64,000 nucleotides of DNA from Cupriavidus sp. IDO (GCF_000812465.1 NZ_JWMA01000160.1:1-64000), one strand, 5' to 3'; shown: positions 44,988 through 55,040, counted from the first letter of the stretch. Numbers and translations are program-made. The notes: generated from the letters alone by a model not told the origin.

Positions 44988-45479
44988 ATGAAGACGCTAC
45001 TGATCATCTACCACACGATGACCGGGGGAACGCAGCAGATGGCCGAGGCCGCGGCCGACGCAGCGCGCGCGCAGTCCGGCGTCGCGGTGAAGCTGCAGCG
45101 CGCGTCCGAGACCAGCCCGGACGATGTGCTGGCCGCGGACGGCTATCTCTTCGCCACGCCGGAGAACCTGGCTGCGATGTCCGGCCTGATGAAGGACTTC
45201 TTCGACCGCTGCTACTACGCGGCGCTTGACCGCCTGAATGGCCGTCCGTACGCGGCCATGATCTGTGCCGGCAGCGATGGCCAGAACGCGCTGCGCCAGG
45301 TCGAGCGAATCGCCACCGGCTGGCGCCTCAACAGCGTGGCGCCAGGCCTGATCGTCTGCACCCATGCGCAAACGCCGGAACGCATCCTCGCACCCAAGAC
45401 GATCGGCGCCGACGACCTTGAGCGCTGTGCCGAGCTTGGTGCAGGACTGGCGGCTGGTCTTGCGCTTGGCGTCTTCTGA
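44988..45479 (+). CDS. Flavodoxin-fold NADPH-dependent FMN reductase-like protein
   Basis: 163 aa. IYHTMTGGTQQMAEAAADAA (7-26) is the FMN phosphate-binding loop of flavodoxin-fold proteins. YLFATPENLAAMSGLMKDFFD (about 53-73) and the ICAGSDGQNALRQ segment (about 90-102) are like NAD(P)H-quinone or FMN reductases. Cytosolic. A redox role is likely but no partner is evident. It is followed by a long palindrome that separates it from the convergent YCII gene. Confidence 0.8.
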   Translation: MKTLLIIYHTMTGGTQQMAEAAADAARAQSGVAVKLQRASETSPDDVLAADGYLFATPENLAAMSGLMKDFFDRCYYAALDRLNGRPYAAMICAGSDGQNALRQVERIATGWRLNSVAPGLIVCTHAQTPERILAPKTIGADDLERCAELGAGLAAGLALGVF

Positions 45480-45483
45480 TTCA

Positions 45484-45547
45484 GCCCTAGAACCCGTTTC
45501 ATAATGAAGAAGGGGACCCTTTTTCATTGTGAAACGGGTTCTAGGGC
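45484..45547. terminator. Large palindrome between convergent genes
   Basis: GCCCTAGAACCCGTTTCA (45484-45501) and its exact complement at 45530-45547, an 18-bp perfect stem. The loop itself pairs further (AATGAAGAAGGG against CCTTTTTCATT). It lies 5 bp after the flavodoxin-like stop and 50 bp from the YCII stop. It could terminate both genes, but its size suggests a mobile palindromic repeat. Confidence 0.7.
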
Positions 45548-45599
45548 AATTGCCTTCGGTTCTGCGAGCTTGCCGAGGACGAGTCCGGCCAGCCCTGCT

Positions 45600-46037
45600 T
45601 CAGCGCGGCCTGTTCGCGATGTTTTCCGTCGCGGCGCGCAGTCGATCTTCCTGCGCCCGCAGTTCCGGGGTGAATTCAGCGCCGAAGTCCTCGGCCTCGA
45701 ACACCGGACGAATCTCGATTTCGGATTCGCCTTCCATGGGATTGGGGCAGCGTTTGACCCATTCGATGGCTTCTTCCATCGACTTGACCTGCCACAGCCA
45801 GAACCCGGCAACGAGTTCACTGGTCTGCCTGAAAGGTCCATCGACCACAGTCCGCTGGCTGCCCGAAAAGCGCACCCGTTTTCCCCTGATACTCGGGTGC
45901 AAGCCTTCACCCGCGAGCATCACGCCCGCCTTGACGAGCTCTTCATTGAAATTGCCCATGGCGGCAAGGAGTTCCGTGCTGGGCATCTTTCCGGCTTCGG
46001 ACTCGCTTGTCGCCTTCACCATCACCATGACACGCAT
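45600..46037 (-). CDS. YCII-related domain protein
   Basis: 145 aa from the ATG at 46037. MRVMVMVKATSESEAGKMPS start, the VDGPFRQTSELVAGFWLWQV segment (about 65-84; the DGPF motif), and EEAIEWVKRCPNPMEGESEI (about 88-107) are typical of YCII/DGPF-domain proteins. The fold is ferredoxin-like with a conserved His/Asp pair; function unknown, though the family often neighbours ECF sigma factors. No sigma factor is adjacent here. Ribosome site AAGGAG is upstream. Confidence 0.88.
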   Translation of the reverse strand: MRVMVMVKATSESEAGKMPSTELLAAMGNFNEELVKAGVMLAGEGLHPSIRGKRVRFSGSQRTVVDGPFRQTSELVAGFWLWQVKSMEEAIEWVKRCPNPMEGESEIEIRPVFEAEDFGAEFTPELRAQEDRLRAATENIANRPR

Positions 46038-46203
46038 CGCCGTTTCTCCTTGAGGGAGTCGTTGGCGCCACACGGCCCAGCAATCAAATCAGGATCGACC
46101 GTTGGCCGTGGCACTACGACCAACAAGGATAGGTGATATCCGGACCGCCTTCAAAGGCCCGGCGACTTCGTCCTTGTCATGCAAGACCGCGGAATGCTGA
46201 ACC

Positions 46204-46249
46204 GCGGCGGCACCGGCCAGGTAACCGATGATCTGGCCGGTGCCGCCGC
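46204..46249. terminator. GC-rich stem-loop
   Basis: GCGGCGGCACCGGCCAG (46204-46220), a 12-nt loop, and its exact complement (46233-46249). A perfect 17-bp stem, with no T-run. It sits just past the end of the possible small gene at 46251-46562 on the minus strand. Confidence 0.6.
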
Positions 46250-46250
46250 C

Positions 46251-46562
46251 TTAGTCGGGATTTGCAGCGGGAAGAAGATCACGCCGTAGTGGCTCGCGCT
46301 GGTGCTGCGCGCGGGCGGCCCGCATGTCGCTGTCGTCAGCGTTCTCGTACACCGCCACGGCGATGCCGGTCATGGAGGCCTGATAGTAGTCGCGGTGCAT
46401 GCATTCGATACGGCTGGACATCGCGCCGCGCATCACCGGTTCAGACCAACGACCCTGTGAGCCTTGAAATCGTGCGGGGCATCGTATATTTTCCAGAAGC
46501 CTCTTTAGGGTTGCCGCAGTGCGAACCAGTGATCGATCGTCGGACTCGATAGTATTCTTCAC
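46251..46562 (-). CDS. Possible small hypothetical protein
   Basis: 103 codons on the minus strand starting MKNTIESDDRSLVRTAATLK. No family recognised. The only support is that the frame is open and ends right at a strong stem-loop. Codon usage is not convincing in the first part (46440-46562). It may be a degenerate gene or chance. It is the only candidate in the 670 bp between the YCII gene and the AspT-like transporter. Confidence 0.25.
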   Translation of the reverse strand: MKNTIESDDRSLVRTAATLKRLLENIRCPARFQGSQGRWSEPVMRGAMSSRIECMHRDYYQASMTGIAVAVYENADDSDMRAARAQHQREPLRRDLLPAANPD

Positions 46563-46708
46563 GGTGAGCGGATTCGCGGCAGATCACAGCCGATCAGGCA
46601 TGTCCCGAACCGAAGGGTCAGGCAACCCGGTCCCCTGAGGTTTGCGCGTGATTACCGCGCGGTTACTCGTCGCTGCGCCCTTGCGCCTGCTCATCAAAAG
46701 GAGCTGCC

Positions 46709-48301
46709 ATGGATGCAGTCAGGACATTGCTCGAAACCCAGCCCCTGCTCACGCTGTTTCTCACGGTCGCCCTGGGCTATGTCGTCGGCGAGATCAGCAT
46801 CAAGGGCGTGTCCCTCGGGTCGGGCGCAGTGCTGTTCGTGGGACTGGCGATCGGCGGATTCGCGCCCAAGTCAGCGCCGCCGGCGCTGCTCGGCACGCTT
46901 GGGCTTCTGCTCTTTCTCTACGGGATCGGGATCCAGTACGGCGACCAGTTCTTCAAGGGCCTGACGAGCTCCGACGGCCTCAAGGCCAACGCAGCCGCGG
47001 CGCTTGGGGTCATCGGCGCCGGGCTGGTGTCGGTCGCGCTCGTGCCGCTGTTCGGCGTGAAGCTCGACGAATCGCTCGGCATGTTCGCCGGCTCCGGCAC
47101 CAGCACGGCGAGTCTGCAGGCCGCGATGGCAGCCATGAAGAGCGACGGCGCCACGGTGGGCTACAGCGTCTCGTACCCGTTCGGCGTGGCAGGGCCGATC
47201 CTGTTCCTGTATTTCCTTAGCGCAGTGCTCAAGCCAAATATCGAGCGGCCGCCGCCGAAGCTGATCGAAACCGCCGAGATCGCCCTGAGGAACCCCGCGT
47301 TCATCGGCTCAAGACTGTCAGAGCTTTTGGCGCGCATGCCGGCCGGCCTGGCGATCGCCGCCGTGCGCCGCGAACACCACAATCGGCCACCCGCAGACGA
47401 TCTGGTCCTGCAGGCGGACGATGTCCTGCTCGCGACCGCCACGGACCCGGCCGTGCTGCGCGAAGCCACGACGCTGTTCGGAGAGTTGCAGCCGGGCCGC
47501 ATGGCGAGTCATCGGGAGGATCTGGACTATATGCGCGTGTTCGCTTCGAGCCGGTTCGTGGTCGGGCACACGCTGGGCGACATCCGTTTTCCCGAGGGCG
47601 TGGTCTGCTCGATCGCCCATGTGCGCCGGGGCGATGCAGACCTGATGCCGAACCATGATCTCATCCTCGAATTCGGCGACCGCGTCGGCCTGCTCGTCAA
47701 TCGCGCCCACCTGAAGTCGATCCGTGCGCTCTTTGGCGATTCCATCAAGGGGACCGCCGAGCTGAGCTTCATCTCGATCGGCACCGGCGCGGCCCTCGGG
47801 CTGCTGGCCGGCCTGATTCCGCTGCCGATTCCCGGCGTCGGCAAGCTGGCCCTCGGGCTCGCCGCGCTGCTTCTGGTCGCCCTCGTCCTTGGCCGGGTGC
47901 GCCGCTTCGGGCCGTTTGTCTGGACGATGCCGCTCTCGGCCAACCTGGTCCTGCGCAACTTCGGCCTGACCATCTTCCTTGCGCAGGTAGGCATTGCCTC
48001 AGGGCCGAAGTTCTTCGCCACCATCGGCGTGACCGGCGCGTCCTTCCTGCTGTACGGCGTGGCGATCCTGCTCGCCCTGGTCGTGATCACGGCGCTCTTC
48101 TGTCTGTGGATCTTCAGGCTGCCGTTCGATATGACAGTGGGTGTGATCAGCGGAGCGACCGGCAACCCCGCGATCCTTGCCTTTGCCAATCGCGTCGCGC
48201 CGACCGACCGCCCCGACATCGGCTACTCGATGATTTTCCCGTCGATGACCATCGTGAAGATCCTGTTCGTGCAGATCGCCGCCACCCTGGCAGGCGGATA
48301 G
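46709..48301 (+). CDS. Aspartate:alanine exchanger-type (AspT/AAEX) transporter
   Basis: 530 aa. Two membrane halves of about five segments each (about 12-175 and 365-528) flank two RCK_C/TrkA-C-type soluble domains (about 185-265 and 270-350). GSGTSTASLQAAMAAM (about 132-147) and GATGNPAILAFANRVAP (about 490-506) are the paired conserved loops of the family. It probably exchanges organic acids across the inner membrane. AAGGAG precedes the ATG. The D-lactate dehydrogenase-like gene follows after 53 bp, suggesting a metabolite pair (inference). Confidence 0.9.
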   Translation: MDAVRTLLETQPLLTLFLTVALGYVVGEISIKGVSLGSGAVLFVGLAIGGFAPKSAPPALLGTLGLLLFLYGIGIQYGDQFFKGLTSSDGLKANAAAALGVIGAGLVSVALVPLFGVKLDESLGMFAGSGTSTASLQAAMAAMKSDGATVGYSVSYPFGVAGPILFLYFLSAVLKPNIERPPPKLIETAEIALRNPAFIGSRLSELLARMPAGLAIAAVRREHHNRPPADDLVLQADDVLLATATDPAVLREATTLFGELQPGRMASHREDLDYMRVFASSRFVVGHTLGDIRFPEGVVCSIAHVRRGDADLMPNHDLILEFGDRVGLLVNRAHLKSIRALFGDSIKGTAELSFISIGTGAALGLLAGLIPLPIPGVGKLALGLAALLLVALVLGRVRRFGPFVWTMPLSANLVLRNFGLTIFLAQVGIASGPKFFATIGVTGASFLLYGVAILLALVVITALFCLWIFRLPFDMTVGVISGATGNPAILAFANRVAPTDRPDIGYSMIFPSMTIVKILFVQIAATLAGG

Positions 48302-48354
48302 CGCGGCGCAATTTACGCGAATCCCTGAACCCCGATTCGCCGCGGAGGCACATC

Positions 48355-49350
48355 ATGGAAATAGCCGTCTTCAGCGCAAAGCCCTACGATCGTGAATATC
48401 TCGATGCCGCGAATGCGGAGGCAGGCCATCACCTCAAGTACTTCGAGGTCCCACTGGACAGCACAACGGTCGGCCTCGCCGCGGGCCACGACGCCGTGTG
48501 CATCTTCGTCAATGACCGGGCCGATGCGGCCGTGCTGGAAGCGCTCGGGCAGGGCGGCACGAGGCTCGTCGCGCTGCGCTGCACCGGGTTCAACAACGTC
48601 GATCTGAAAGCGGCGCAAGGTCTCGGCATCAAGGTGGTCCGCGTGGTTGACTACTCGCCCAATTCGGTCGCCGAACATGCGGTCGCCTTGCTGATGGCAA
48701 TCAATCGCAAGATTCACCGGGCCTACAACCGCACGCGCGACTTCAATTTCTCGCTCGACGGACTAATGGGCTTCGATATGTGCGGCAAGACGGTCGCCGT
48801 GATCGGCACGGGCAAGATCGGGCGCGTCTTCGCCAGAATCATGCTGGGGTTCGGCTGCAATGTGATCGGCTATGACAAGTTCCCGTCGCCCGAATTCGAA
48901 GCCCTGGGGGCGCGCTACGCGGAGCCGGGGGAAATCGGCGAGTGTGCGGACACCATCTCGCTGCACTGCCCGCTCACGCCCGGAACCCATCACATCATCG
49001 ACGCCGACATGTTGTCGCGCGCCAAGCGCGGGGCGTTGCTGATCAACACGAGCCGCGGCGCGCTCATCGACACGGAGGCGGTCATCGACGCGCTGAGGAG
49101 CGGGCAGCTGGGCGGGCTCGCGCTCGACGTGTATGAGCAGGAGGCAGGCCTGTTCTTCCGCGACCTGTCCGGCACCATCATCACCGACGACGTGCTCCAG
49201 CGGCTTATCACGTTCCCGAACGTGATCGTGACGGGGCACCAGGCCTTTCTCACGCGCGAAGCCGTGACGACCATCTGTGAAACGACCTTGCGCAGCGTGA
49301 CGGAGTTCGAGACGGGCAAACCGCTCACCAACGAGGTCAGCGCCAGCTGA
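48355..49350 (+). CDS. D-lactate dehydrogenase-type 2-hydroxyacid dehydrogenase
   Basis: 331 aa. NAD-binding GTGKIGRVFARIMLGFG at about 151-167. The catalytic Arg is in LRCTGFNNVDL or TSRG (INTSRGALID, about 231-240), Glu in ALDVYEQEAGLFF (about 256-268), and the catalytic His in VTGHQAF (about 294-300). The FFRD and DDVLQRLITFPNV segments are typical of fermentative LdhA. It reduces pyruvate or a related 2-oxo acid. Co-directional with the exchanger gene and followed by a strong bidirectional terminator. Confidence 0.9.
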   Translation: MEIAVFSAKPYDREYLDAANAEAGHHLKYFEVPLDSTTVGLAAGHDAVCIFVNDRADAAVLEALGQGGTRLVALRCTGFNNVDLKAAQGLGIKVVRVVDYSPNSVAEHAVALLMAINRKIHRAYNRTRDFNFSLDGLMGFDMCGKTVAVIGTGKIGRVFARIMLGFGCNVIGYDKFPSPEFEALGARYAEPGEIGECADTISLHCPLTPGTHHIIDADMLSRAKRGALLINTSRGALIDTEAVIDALRSGQLGGLALDVYEQEAGLFFRDLSGTIITDDVLQRLITFPNVIVTGHQAFLTREAVTTICETTLRSVTEFETGKPLTNEVSAS

Positions 49351-49410
49351 ACGCAACGCGCCCAAAGGCATGTGCCGCCGCGCGCCCACGCCGAGCGCGC
49401 GCGAGCAGCA

Positions 49411-49438
49411 AAAACGGCGGGCTACAGCCCGCCGTTTT
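49411..49438. terminator. Bidirectional rho-independent terminator
   Basis: AAAACGGCGGGCT, 2-nt loop, AGCCCGCCGTTTT: a perfect 13-bp stem with A- and T-runs, between the convergent dehydrogenase and PhoX-like genes. Confidence 0.9.
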
Positions 49439-49464
49439 GCTTCCTGGCGACCCCTCAGGACCGA

Positions 49465-51468
49465 TCAGGCCTTCGCCAACTTCACGCTCGTCGGATCCGC
49501 GGTCAGGTAGCCAACCGAAGAACCGAACTTGTCCTTGTAGCTGGCGCGCACCAGCGGGTCGAGCGTGGGCTTAACCTTGTCGTGCAGCGGCGATTCCCAG
49601 TCACCCACATGCTGGAAGTTGCTCATGACGTAAGTCCAGCCGTTGATCTCGTCCACGGCATGCAGACCGGTGGACTCGGCGCCCGCCGGGCACGACAGCA
49701 CGCGGCTGAGCACCTTGGTGTCGACGTTGTAGGCCCACAGGAAGTTGTTGACGTGGGTGTTGCTGTCTTCGCCGATAAACAGCGTACGCAGCTTCTCGGA
49801 GAACTTCAGGTTGTCCGGCGTGGCGATCTTGTCCGGGTTGGCGAAGTTGCCCAGTGCGTCCTGCTGCAGCATCTTGCCGCCGCCCAGGTCTTCGCTGACC
49901 AGCGCCGGCACGGCGGCCATGTCGACCGGCACCCATTCGCTGCTGATCGCTGCACCGCCCTTGTCGGACTGGCCGCCCTTCAGGTTCAGCTCGTACACGG
50001 CGCCCGAGTACGGGCCTTCGACCTGGATGTCGCCGGCGTTGGCGGCGTTGCCCCTGAGCATGCTGGCCTCGATGCGCGACATCGCCGAGTAGGCCTTCTT
50101 GTCCTTGATGTTGACCGTGGTGCCTTCCATCTTGGTGAAGCCCAGGCTGCCGCCGACGAAGGCGGCGTAGCGATGGGTTTCGAGGAAGGCGGCAGCCTTT
50201 TCCATGCCCGGCACCAGCTTGATCCAGTTGGGCTTGCCGTTGTAGAGGATGCGGGTGTAGCTGCTGTCGAACGGGTCGCCGGTCTGCACGTCCATCATGT
50301 CGGCGAGCCGGATGCCGCCGTCAACCAGCGCGCGGATCTCGGCACTGGTGGCGTGGCCCAGCTTGATCCACGACAGCGTGGCGGAACCCGGGCCAACGCC
50401 CGAGACCTGGGTCCACTTGGCCACGTACAGCGTGCCGCTCGACAGGTCGCGGGCCTGGTCGGCGATAAAAAGGAACAGGCCGCCATTGGTGGCGTCGTCG
50501 CCCATCAGCACGGTGCGCTCGTCGGGCATGACCTGCACCAGCTCGTGCGAGATGCGGCCCAGGCAGTAGTGCTTCTTGATGGAGCCGGTGCCGTCCGGAT
50601 TGACGGTCACTTCCGGCAGGTGGCCGTAATTGTAGGCATTGGCCTTGTTCGGATCGCCATAGAGGTTCTGGCTGTAGTTCTGCAACTGGGTCACGGCCGA
50701 GGCGGTCTTCAGGTCCGTCTCGTACTCTTCGCTCGACAGGTGCGTGTTCCACGGCGACAGGCTGGCGCCGCAGGTAATCCACAGACCGTTGACACCTGAC
50801 GTATCGACGTTGTGGTACTTCACCGGCGTCAGCTTGCCGGTGGCCGGATCCTGGTCCAGCGTCACCACCGCGATCGGCGACGGCAGCAGGCCGTACATGC
50901 TGACCTTGTTCTGATTGACGCTGGTGTACTCGAACTGCACCACGGCAAACACGGTATTGCCCTTGACGCCCGGCACGGTCGGATTGGCCAGCGTCAGCAG
51001 GGAACTGCCGTCGGGGGCATCGGAGAAGAACTGGCGCTCCTTGCCCGCGACCGACGTGTCGATGATCGGCTGGTTGTTGATGTTGTAGTAGCCGCCGGCA
51101 ACCACGGTGCCGCCCTTGCCGTCCGGCAGCGTGTCGCCGGTCATGAAGAAGGGCTGGTAGGCCAGCTTGTAGGTCTGGCTGCTGCCGTCGCTGAACGAAA
51201 CCTTCAGGCTTGAACCCACCGTGGTAGTGGCCATCGCGGCCGGGTCGGCCAGCGTGGGCGCGCTCATGCCGGTGAATTCCGCGGTGGTGAAGGTGGCGCT
51301 GGCCGACGGGCCGGGGTTCGGTGCGGGTACCGGCGCGGCAACAGCGTCATCGCTACCGCCACATCCGCCTGCCAGCAGGCCGGCGGATGCCAGGCCTAGC
51401 GGCAGCAAAGGCGCACCGGCGATGATTCGGAGGGCCTTGCGGCGGGCAGCATCTGGTTTCTCAAGCAT
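49465..51468 (-). CDS. PhoX-like (DUF839) secreted phosphatase
   Basis: 667 aa from the ATG at 51468. Arg-rich N-region (AARRKALRIIAG) and a hydrophobic stretch fit a Tat-like signal; LLAGGC at about 31-36 could be a lipobox with Cys36. The body has PhoX/DUF839 features: PDGSSLLTLANPTVPG, GLWITCGASLSPWNTHLSSE (about 228-247), GDDATNGGLFLFIADQARDL and FLWAYNVDTKVL. PhoX-type alkaline phosphatases use Ca and Fe and are made on phosphate starvation. No Pho box was identified. Single-gene unit; convergent with ldh. Confidence 0.85.
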   Translation of the reverse strand: MLEKPDAARRKALRIIAGAPLLPLGLASAGLLAGGCGGSDDAVAAPVPAPNPGPSASATFTTAEFTGMSAPTLADPAAMATTTVGSSLKVSFSDGSSQTYKLAYQPFFMTGDTLPDGKGGTVVAGGYYNINNQPIIDTSVAGKERQFFSDAPDGSSLLTLANPTVPGVKGNTVFAVVQFEYTSVNQNKVSMYGLLPSPIAVVTLDQDPATGKLTPVKYHNVDTSGVNGLWITCGASLSPWNTHLSSEEYETDLKTASAVTQLQNYSQNLYGDPNKANAYNYGHLPEVTVNPDGTGSIKKHYCLGRISHELVQVMPDERTVLMGDDATNGGLFLFIADQARDLSSGTLYVAKWTQVSGVGPGSATLSWIKLGHATSAEIRALVDGGIRLADMMDVQTGDPFDSSYTRILYNGKPNWIKLVPGMEKAAAFLETHRYAAFVGGSLGFTKMEGTTVNIKDKKAYSAMSRIEASMLRGNAANAGDIQVEGPYSGAVYELNLKGGQSDKGGAAISSEWVPVDMAAVPALVSEDLGGGKMLQQDALGNFANPDKIATPDNLKFSEKLRTLFIGEDSNTHVNNFLWAYNVDTKVLSRVLSCPAGAESTGLHAVDEINGWTYVMSNFQHVGDWESPLHDKVKPTLDPLVRASYKDKFGSSVGYLTADPTSVKLAKA

Positions 51469-51710
51469 GGTCTTTTCCGGGGGAGAAGGGATGTCATGGC
51501 GATACGCCCCAACGGACGTCCGGCCTGAATGCCTGCTTGTTAAGACAGGCAACGCGCATCCTATTGACCTTGTGTGACAGAAAGTTGACGACGAACCACA
51601 AACCTCCCACTGGGCGGGTTCTGTGTCCCGGCTGCGGTAAACTCACCAGTTGCCCGGCGGCCCGACGCGCGCCGGCAGCCTTGCCATCCGCCTTTTTCTG
51701 CCAACTCCGC

Positions 51711-52311
<601 letters not shown>

Positions 52312-52331
<20 letters not shown>

Positions 52332-52638
52332 GCCGCACCACGCCCCCGTGGAAGACAGCGCCGAATTCACCGTGCGCATGGTTCCGCACGGCGCCACCTT
52401 CACCGCGCCCGCCTCGCTAAGCCTGCTCGAGGCCGCGCTGCTCGAGGGCGTGGCGCTGCCCAGCTCCTGCCGCAACGGCACCTGCCGCACGTGCGTGAGC
52501 CGCCTGCACACCGGCACGATCCGCTACCGCATCGAATGGCCGGGCCTGAGCCCCGACGAGAAGGAGGAGGGGTTGATCCTGCCGTGCGTGGCCTGTGCGA
52601 CGAGCGATGTAGTGATCGAGCCGGTCGGGTTGGGCTGA
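52312..52638 (+). CDS. Plant-type [2Fe-2S] ferredoxin domain protein
   Basis: 108 aa. Cluster-binding cysteines in SSCRNGTCRTCVSRL (CxxxxCxxC, about 52-61) and LPCVAC (about 90). The typical second-strand start LSLLEAALLEGVALP precedes them. It is a small cytosolic electron carrier. It starts inside the yigZ gene (20-bp overlap), so the two are translationally coupled. The two adjacent ATGs at 52312 and the later M4 are alternative starts. No reductase partner is adjacent. Confidence 0.9.
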
Positions 52639-52647
52639 CGACTGCCT

Positions 52648-53763
52648 TCAATCAATCCCCAACCCATTCACCGAAAAAAACCGCAACGCAATCTTCAACG
52701 CATCCGGGCCACTCGGATCCGAGAAAGCCTGCCCGGCACTGCCTCCGCTCCACGCGTGCCCCAGCCCGTCGATCCTGACCAGCCGGATATAGGGCAGGCC
52801 ATCCGCGATCCAGTCGATCACATCCACCGCCCGCCGGGCTCCACGCTGGACGCGGCGCGATGGCAGCGCAGCCGGCGCGGGGGCACCGGGCGGCTGCAGA
52901 TCCAGCCACAGCGACGCCGCCGCGGTGGCATTGCCGAAGCCAACCACGGCATCGGCATCGCCATGCAGCAGCAACAGCGGCGGCGGACGGCGTCCGGCCA
53001 GCAACAGTCGTAGCGTAGTCAGCGCCTGTGCGTCCGGCCTGCGTTGCCCGCGCATGGCGCGCGCCGCCTGCGCGGCGTTGGTGGCGCTGTATGGCACTGC
53101 GCCGGAATGCGAGCCCACCGCGACAAACCGCTCCGGGTAGTGCAGGCCAAGCATGAGCGCCATGGCGCCGCCCGCCGAAAGCCCCAGCGCGCTGATCCGC
53201 CCGGAGCGGATCGGGTACCGCTGGCGGACATGATCGATCATCGCCATCAGCAGCGTGGTCTCGCCACCGCCTTGCGCGGCGGGCCGGAACCAGTTCCAGC
53301 AGCGCTGGGCGTTGGCCTGGACCGGCTGCTCGGGCATCAGGACCACGCAACGCGCCACCCGGGCCGCGGCGGCGGCTCGCGTGGCCACGGCAAAGCTGGC
53401 CGAGTCCTGCCCGCATCCATGCAGCAACACCAGCATCGGTGCCGGCCGCGACGCCGTGACGCCGGACGGGATAAAGATGCGGTAGCGGTGCTGGGCAAGC
53501 AGCCCCAGGCCCCACACACCCTCTTCCCAGCGCCCGCTCCCGCGCCCGCCAGGAGCCAGCGCGGGCGACACCACACCGGACAGCGCGCGCTGCGCGGCGC
53601 GGGTCATGGCCGTGGACTGCCTGACCGCATGGCGCACGATGGCGTCGGTCATCGGCCTGGCCACCGCCTTCGCCACCACGCGCTGCATGCGCCGGGCATT
53701 GCGCGCCGCGCTCTTGTTGAGCGCCGCCCATAGCTTTGCTCCGCTGCTCCTGCCGCGTCCCAT
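52648..53763 (-). CDS. PHB depolymerase family esterase
   Basis: 371 aa from the ATG at 53763. Alpha/beta hydrolase: oxyanion-side LVLLHGCGQDSASFA (about 107-121), nucleophile elbow ALGLSAGGAMAL (about 196-207; catalytic Ser in GLSAG), Asp near LLHGDADAVV (about 276-285) and His in GLGHAWSGG (about 338-346). This is the PHB depolymerase/feruloyl-esterase-like group (LpqC type). The first 80 residues are basic and lack a clear signal peptide, so an intracellular enzyme is likely. Substrate not certain. Confidence 0.85.
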   Translation of the reverse strand: MGRGRSSGAKLWAALNKSAARNARRMQRVVAKAVARPMTDAIVRHAVRQSTAMTRAAQRALSGVVSPALAPGGRGSGRWEEGVWGLGLLAQHRYRIFIPSGVTASRPAPMLVLLHGCGQDSASFAVATRAAAAARVARCVVLMPEQPVQANAQRCWNWFRPAAQGGGETTLLMAMIDHVRQRYPIRSGRISALGLSAGGAMALMLGLHYPERFVAVGSHSGAVPYSATNAAQAARAMRGQRRPDAQALTTLRLLLAGRRPPPLLLLHGDADAVVGFGNATAAASLWLDLQPPGAPAPAALPSRRVQRGARRAVDVIDWIADGLPYIRLVRIDGLGHAWSGGSAGQAFSDPSGPDALKIALRFFSVNGLGID

Positions 53764-53884
53764 GCCTCTGGCCTCCCGCCCGGTCGTCGATGCCGGATTC
53801 GTTGCTGCGCACCCGCGCACCGCGAGTATCTGGAACGATTGTGTCAGGCTTTGCATGCCAGCGGGCAACGCGGGAAGCAGCAGG

Positions 53885-54640
53885 TCAGAAGGCGCCGCGC
53901 AGCGCCAGTTCGCCCCCAAGCACCAGCAAGCCGCAGAAGAACAGCCGGCGAAAGCGCTCCACGCTGATACGATGACGCAGCCATTGCCCGATGAACATGC
54001 CGCCCAGTGCCGGCGCAAGCGCCAGCACCGAGGCACCGAGCACCGGCATATGCAGCAGCGCGCCACCCATCGCCAGGCTGATGGCAAGGGCGATGGTCGA
54101 GACCGTGAATGAAAGCCCCAGCGCCTGCACCATGCTTTCCTTGTCGAGCCCCAGCCCCTGCAGGTAAGGCACGGCCGGAATCACGAACACGCCGGTAACG
54201 GCCGTGATGGCGCCGGTAACAAACCCGGCAAGCGGCCCGAGCCAGCGCTCGGCTGCCGGCGGCACGGTCATCTTCACGGCCGCCAGGCCCACCACCGCAT
54301 ACAGCACCAGCGCCACGCCGAGCGCCGCGGTGGCGTGCACCATCATGCGTGCGGGCACCAGCGCCGCGCACAGCCAGGTACCGGCGCAGATGGCCGCCAG
54401 CATGGGCCACAGCCGCCGCAAGAGTTGCCCGAAGCGCGGCCCGCTGAACAGCTGCACCACGTTGGTCACCATCGAAGGCGCAACCAGCAGCGCCGCGGCC
54501 TGCGCGGGCGGCATCACCAGCCCCAGCAGCCCCACCGCCACCGTGGGCAGGCCCAGCCCGACCACGCCCTTGACGAAGCCGGCCAGCAGGAAAGTCAGGC
54601 CGATAAAGGCAGCCTCAATGCCGATCATGGAACTCGTCAT
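53885..54640 (-). CDS. TauE/SafE family membrane transporter
   Basis: 251 aa, eight or nine membrane segments. FLLAGFVKGVVGLGLPTVAV (about 16-35) and LAGFVTGAITAVTGVFVIPA (about 137-156) are the paired glycine-rich repeats. It differs from the copy at 37236 in having GVVGLGLPT rather than GGLFGIGGG. Substrate is likely an organic sulfonate or other anion. It is transcribed with the small monooxygenase-fold and P450 genes upstream (12-bp gap), which suggests that it exports or imports their substrate or product (inference). Confidence 0.85.
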   Translation of the reverse strand: MTSSMIGIEAAFIGLTFLLAGFVKGVVGLGLPTVAVGLLGLVMPPAQAAALLVAPSMVTNVVQLFSGPRFGQLLRRLWPMLAAICAGTWLCAALVPARMMVHATAALGVALVLYAVVGLAAVKMTVPPAAERWLGPLAGFVTGAITAVTGVFVIPAVPYLQGLGLDKESMVQALGLSFTVSTIALAISLAMGGALLHMPVLGASVLALAPALGGMFIGQWLRHRISVERFRRLFFCGLLVLGGELALRGAF

Positions 54641-54652
54641 TGCTCCGCGTCC

Positions 54653-55009
54653 TCAGCTTGCCGGTTGGTCATGCACGGCGCGGCTGTCGGCCGGCGCCTC
54701 GTCGCGTTCGTTGAGCCCGTAGTCGCGCAGCACCTGCGCCACGCGCAGCCGGTAGCCGGCAAACACGTCGCCGCGCCCGGCGGCCTGCGCCTTGCGGTGC
54801 GGCAGCGTATTGCGCCATGCGATCACGGCGGCCTCGTCGCGGAAGAATGACAGCGACAGCAGCTTGCCGGGGTTGGTCAGGCTCTGGAAGCGCTCGACGG
54901 AGATGAATCCGTCGATGGCCTGCAGCGTCGGCAGCAACTGCGCGGCGATATCGAGATAGGTATCCTGCCGGCCCGGTGCGGGCTCGACTTCGAAGATGAC
55001 GGCGATCAT
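54653..55009 (-). CDS. Antibiotic biosynthesis monooxygenase (ABM) domain protein
   Basis: 118 aa. IAVIFEVEPAPGRQDTYLDI (2-21), LQAIDGFISVERFQSLTNPG (about 30-49) and LLSLSFFRDEAAVIAWRNT (about 51-69) fit the dimeric ferredoxin-like ABM fold. Members oxidise aromatic or heme substrates without a metal; the role here is unknown. It lies between the P450 and the TauE-type gene on the same strand. The ATG at 55009 is 31 bp after the P450 stop. Confidence 0.85.
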   Translation of the reverse strand: MIAVIFEVEPAPGRQDTYLDIAAQLLPTLQAIDGFISVERFQSLTNPGKLLSLSFFRDEAAVIAWRNTLPHRKAQAAGRGDVFAGYRLRVAQVLRDYGLNERDEAPADSRAVHDQPAS

Positions 55010-55040
55010 GGGGCTTGCTCCAGAAAGACAGGCGGGAGGA

